Assembly: GCF_030814655.1 (NCBI RefSeq)
Contig: NZ_JAUSVK010000001.1
Coordinates: 353,043 to 417,042, forward strand
DNA: 64,000 nucleotides
Direction of reading: 5' to 3'
Source: Labrys monachus
GTDB lineage: Bacteria > Pseudomonadota > Alphaproteobacteria > Rhizobiales > Labraceae
Of this stretch, positions 60,868-64,000 are shown one piece after another. The translations under genes were made by a program, and so were the position numbers. Numbering within the stretch: position 1 is the first letter of the stretch; each line of letters starts with the position of its first letter. The notes beneath the pieces are model-generated. The model ran no database searches. It saw only the letters and a program-made list of their open reading frames with translations, and was not told where the DNA came from.

Positions 60868-61191
60868 TCAGGCCGCGTCGAAGGCCTGGAGGGCGACAGG
60901 CAGGGCGGACACGACGGCGTTGCCGACGGCCGGCAACCCCACCAGGATGGCGCTGGCGATCTCTGCGCGGCTCGCTCCAGCCTGCTTGGCGAGCGTGACG
61001 TGAAAGGGCAGGCCATCGTGCAGCCGCGCGGCAGCCAGGACCGCCAGATAGGCCAGATGCCCGGTCTTGGACGCCAGGGCGCTGGCTGCGCCCAAGGCCG
61101 AGACCGCAGTCATCCAGGCTTCGGCGTGCGCCGGCGCCTCCCCGGTGAATGTCTGAAACGCCCGGCTCGTCAGAGAGGCCTGATCCACCAT
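60868..61191 (-). CDS. Carboxymuconolactone decarboxylase-like protein without CxxC
   Basis: A 107-residue all-helical protein of the CMD/AhpD family, seen in LAYLAVLAAARLHDGLPFHVTLAKQAGASRAEIASAILVG. AGGAGGA before ATG 61191 fixes the start. The usual CxxCxxH redox motif is replaced by H-D-G-L-P-F-H, so both cysteines are missing and thiol peroxidase activity is unlikely. The role is unknown. Confidence 0.8.
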   Translation of the reverse strand: MVDQASLTSRAFQTFTGEAPAHAEAWMTAVSALGAASALASKTGHLAYLAVLAAARLHDGLPFHVTLAKQAGASRAEIASAILVGLPAVGNAVVSALPVALQAFDAA

Positions 61192-61417
61192 GCAATCCTC
61201 CTGGGCCGGCAACCGGAAAGACGCCACCGGCTGTTCCCCGCAGAGCAGCTCACCGGAAAATCTTCATGCTCTCCTTGACGCGGATCAAGGAGCGGCGAGA
61301 ATGGGAGTGTGAGGCGGCGTACTCAGCTATCGAACCGGCCTGGAAGGCGCCGTAGCCGGCTGCCGCCACGTCTGCGGGCCCGACTGCGTCGGTTCCTATC
61401 GGCACTTGCCCCCTTCA

Positions 61418-62935
61418 TTATTCGGCGACCTCTCGCTCCGATCCCTCGGGCAGGAACGGCGCGTGATCCTCGCGGCAGATCGCCCGGACGGCCGCGCGGG
61501 CGGTGAGGAGGCCGCTCGGAAGGCCGCCTCCCGGCTGAACCCATTGTCCGACCATCATGAAGCGTTCGAGCCCCGGCAGGGTCCGAGGCAGCGAGCCGAA
61601 GCCCGTGTCGGACGTCATCAGCCAGCCCTCCATGCTGCCCTTCCAATTGCCGGTGCAGCGGACCACCGTCGCGGGCGTCGACACGTCGACCGTCTCGATG
61701 ACGGTCGCGATATCGGGCAACCGGCGTTCGAGGACGGCGATGACGGCCTGGGCCACGCGATCCTTCTCCGCCTGGTATCGCTGGAGGTCGTCGCGGCGCA
61801 GATCCGCCCAGAAGGCGAAATTGCGGGTCGGCAGGAAACAGGTCACGGCGGTCTTGCCGGGCGGCGCGAAAGTCGGATCGTAGTGGAAGATGCGGTAGGA
61901 CAATGTCTGCAGGCGCGTCTCGGGATCGACCTCGACGGCGTCGTCGAGGACAAGCGTCAGGTAACCCGGCTCCTGCGACAGGTCGCGCGCCACGCCGAGC
62001 GAGACCTGCAGATAGGATGGAAAGGTCTCGTACCGGGCGAATGCCGTTTCAAAAGCCCTGTCGGTATAGGCGCCGCCGAGCAGATCATGCAGGGTGGCAT
62101 GACCGTCGGCAGCCGAGATGACCCAGTCGGCGGCGATTGTCTCGCCGTCTTCCAATTGGACGCCGGTGGCGACATCGCCTTCGGTCAGGATCCTGCTGAC
62201 GCGGGCCTCGCAGCGGATATGCCCGCCGAGCGCGAGGAAGCGCTCGAGGATCAGCCGAATGATCGCCTGGGAGCCGCCGATGGCGTAGCCGGCGTTTCGA
62301 TTGCCCATCCAGGCGAGCGAGATGACGAGAGCCAGCACCGACAGCTTTTCCGCGCCTCCGCCCCCAAAGAAGAAGGCACGCAGCAAGGGGGGGCTGAAGC
62401 GCCGTCCGTAATCCTCGACGCTCAGATGCGAAAGACGCCAGAGCAACGGCAGGTCGGGCAGCATCTTCAGCATGCTCGCGACCCGCGCCGGCCACGGTTC
62501 GTCCAGCCGGGGCATCGGCAAGTCCGCCAGCTGGCGGATGGCGCCGGCAAAATGCCGGATTTCGACCTCGTCCTCCGGCGCGACGCTCAACAGCTCCGCC
62601 TCCAGGCGATCGACATCGGTGTAGATCCGCAGGCGCCCGCCATGCTGGTCCTCGAGGCGGACGAACTCGTCATGGTCGACGAAATGAAGGCTGTCGATGT
62701 CGCATACCTCCCGCCATTCGGCGTGCAGGGTGCCGCTCGGATTGGAACCGGCGAGCCAGTGCAGGCAGGTCTCGAAGGTGTAATCGCCTCGACGCCAGCT
62801 CGTGGCCAGGCCTCCCGGGCTGTGATGCTGTTCGAGAATTTCAACCCGGTAGCCGCTTCCTTGCGCGTAGACGGCCGCGCACAGTCCGGCGATTCCGCCG
62901 CCGACGATAATGATCCTGCCTGCCGCTCCTGTCAT
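61418..62935 (-). CDS. FAD-dependent oxidoreductase, phytoene desaturase/isomerase type
   Basis: A 505-residue flavoprotein: GRIIIVGGGIAGLCAAVYAQGSGYRVEILEQHHSPGGLATSW is the FAD-binding start with the GG-doublet, as in CrtI/CrtISO/all-trans-retinol saturase-like proteins. A middle GYAIGGSQAIIRLILERFLALGG segment and the C-terminal MMVGQWVQPGGGLPSGLLTARAAVRAICRED complete the pattern. No other carotenoid genes lie nearby, so the substrate is open. Confidence 0.88.
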   Translation of the reverse strand: MTGAAGRIIIVGGGIAGLCAAVYAQGSGYRVEILEQHHSPGGLATSWRRGDYTFETCLHWLAGSNPSGTLHAEWREVCDIDSLHFVDHDEFVRLEDQHGGRLRIYTDVDRLEAELLSVAPEDEVEIRHFAGAIRQLADLPMPRLDEPWPARVASMLKMLPDLPLLWRLSHLSVEDYGRRFSPPLLRAFFFGGGGAEKLSVLALVISLAWMGNRNAGYAIGGSQAIIRLILERFLALGGHIRCEARVSRILTEGDVATGVQLEDGETIAADWVISAADGHATLHDLLGGAYTDRAFETAFARYETFPSYLQVSLGVARDLSQEPGYLTLVLDDAVEVDPETRLQTLSYRIFHYDPTFAPPGKTAVTCFLPTRNFAFWADLRRDDLQRYQAEKDRVAQAVIAVLERRLPDIATVIETVDVSTPATVVRCTGNWKGSMEGWLMTSDTGFGSLPRTLPGLERFMMVGQWVQPGGGLPSGLLTARAAVRAICREDHAPFLPEGSEREVAE

Positions 62936-63371
62936 GGTCCGCCGTCCTTTGGGCTCGCTCGCACCGAAAAAGCGCCATCAGCAACCTCGGGAGGAAAACG
63001 TCCTTTCCATTCCGGGCGGACGGGTTTCCAGCATCGTGCGGTATCGCATGGCGATGCGATCTGGAGGTTGACCGGCATCAATGCCGGCGACTCTCGTCGC
63101 CCTACCGCGCTCGTTGCCGGCGAGGACCAATGCGAGGGGCGATGAACAGCGGGCACGTCCGGCCGATGCAGTTCCGCTACGACGAGGCGGGCGACGGGAT
63201 CCGCCGTCCCGCCGGCAAGAACCCGTCGGCCTGCCCCGTGCCGCCCCCTGTCGTGATAGTGTCTTTTCCTTGCCGGACATTCGCGTCCGCCGGGCGGCCG
63301 TCGAAGGCGGGCTTCCGGCCTCCCGCGGCCCGCTCGCCGCTCGATCCGGGAGAACTGTGTTCGAGGTAAGC
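62936..63371. other. Divergent gap before HNH gene, no gene seen
   Basis: This 436-base gap lies between the FAD oxidoreductase and HNH genes. It has open frames on both strands without domains or ribosome sites. A small palindrome CATGGCGATGCGATC-like stretch at 63047-63062 is not strong. It presumably holds both promoters. Confidence 0.45.
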
Positions 63372-63908
63372 ATGTCGTCTCATCCCGCGCTGATATTGAA
63401 TGCCGATTTCAGGCCCCTGCGGTATTTTCCGCTATCTCTCCTGTCCTGGCAGGACGCCCTGCGCGCCGTGTTCCTCGACCGCGTCAGCGTGGTCGCCGAA
63501 TATGACGCCTTCGCGCGCAGCCCGTCGACGAAGGTCCGCCTGCCTTCGGTCGTCGCGCTGCGCGATTACCAGAAGGTCGACCGCACCGTGCCTTTCACCC
63601 GCTTCAACCTGTTCCTGCGCGACGCCTTCACCTGCCAATATTGCGGGCAGGGCTTCGCGGCGAGGGATCTGCAGTTCGAGCACGTGATCCCGCGCTCCAG
63701 GGGCGGGGCGACGTCATGGGAGAACATCGTCGCGGCATGCGGCCCGTGCAACGCCCTGAAGGCCGACCGCCTGGACATGCGCCCGTTCAGGAAGCCGGCG
63801 CGGCCGTCTCCCTGGAACCTCCTGGAAACCAGCCGGCGCTATCCGCACAACTACCTGCACGAGAGCTGGGTGGACTATCTCTACTGGGACAGCGAACTCG
63901 TGGGGTGA
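63372..63908 (+). CDS. HNH endonuclease
   Basis: A 178-residue nuclease. The zinc ribbon pairs are C88-x-x-C91 (CQYCGQ) and C123-x-x-C126 (CGPCNA); between them the HNH core FEHVIPRSRGGATSWENIVAACGPCNALKADR gives His104 and Asn118. An N-terminal part (ALILNADFRPLRYFPLSLLSWQDALRAVFLDRVSVVAEY) is found in standalone bacterial HNH proteins. GAGGTAAGC before ATG 63372 supports the start. Its DNA target is unknown. Confidence 0.92.
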   Translation: MSSHPALILNADFRPLRYFPLSLLSWQDALRAVFLDRVSVVAEYDAFARSPSTKVRLPSVVALRDYQKVDRTVPFTRFNLFLRDAFTCQYCGQGFAARDLQFEHVIPRSRGGATSWENIVAACGPCNALKADRLDMRPFRKPARPSPWNLLETSRRYPHNYLHESWVDYLYWDSELVG

Positions 63909-63924
63909 CGGCGGGCGAGATTGG

Positions 63925-64000
63925 AGAGGCGATCCCCGATCGACCTCTTCCTCGCCTGCAGGCTGGCGTTTCCAAGAAGGGCGATCGGTGATCGCCGCTC
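63925..64000. repeat. Palindromic repeat with GGAAACGC core, runs off the window
   Basis: GGCGATCCCCGATCG at the left, inverted core GGCGTTTCC, and palindrome GCGATCGGTGATCGC (63981-63995). It is related to the element at 33841-33915, in opposite order. The right end lies outside the window. Confidence 0.7.

Overview
The window is about 64 kb of GC-rich DNA from an alphaproteobacterium, most likely Hyphomicrobiales/Rhizobiales. This rests on a Rhizobiales-type outer-membrane porin (mature start ADLPAAKAEAV), dense GC-rich coding with many ATGA-coupled genes, an alphaproteobacterial-type SOS box (GAAC-N7-GAAC) and many palindromic intergenic repeats. The genus cannot be assigned from what I can see. 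No rRNA, tRNA or CRISPR array was seen.

Layout. 0-5.3 kb: the end of an ATP-NAD kinase-like gene, a Rieske-FAD reductase, a porin and a secreted esterase. 5.6-10.2 kb: a ribose-type ABC importer whose two ATPase domains are fused to one permease. 10.5-21.0 kb: a locus that reads as D-apiose/D-apionate catabolism, with ApnO, a sugar ABC importer with a DUF2291 lipoprotein, ApsD, a RuBisCO-like protein, an OiaK-type kinase and a FadR-type GntR regulator. 21.1-27.1 kb: a third ribose-type importer in one operon with a crotonase and a class III CoA-transferase, headed by tandem LacI-type operators and a LacI regulator. 28.3-33.8 kb: a four-gene carbohydrate operon (Gfo/Idh/MocA, TIM-barrel epimerase, DUF4432, SDR) with its own LacI regulator. 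34-39.9 kb: regulator/enzyme pairs (TetR-SDR, MAPEG, HxlR-SDR, LysR-alpha/beta hydrolase).

39.9-50.2 kb is a plastic, partly AT-rich island. It holds three secreted small proteins, an IS3-family element that cuts off an AlbA_2-domain gene, a VapBC pair, a duplicated fragment of a glycosyltransferase, a secreted caspase-like/beta-propeller protein, and at least five copies or half-copies of one palindromic sequence. 50.2-51.7 kb has no credible gene but carries an SOS box with a promoter-like sequence. 51.7-64 kb is mixed metabolism: a PdxA-TIM barrel fusion, LysR, isochorismatase, MBL hydrolase, DUF4272, DUF983, a 2OG-oxygenase-like protein, an MFS exporter, a CMD-like protein, an FAD oxidoreductase and an HNH nuclease.

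How the genes work together. The central theme is three RbsABC-type sugar importers, each beside a catabolic set and a regulator. In the apiose locus the inferred route is import, D-apiose oxidation (ApsD), lactone opening (no enzyme seen), oxidation-isomerisation (ApnO), phosphorylation (OiaK) and C-C cleavage by the RuBisCO-like protein. A palindrome GATGA-N5-TCATC lies before the regulator/RuBisCO-like pair and before apnO. A half-match lies before the fused-ABC operon. Together they suggest one regulon spanning about 16 kb. Several families of palindromic repeats sit in the intergenic gaps, notably around the binding-protein genes.
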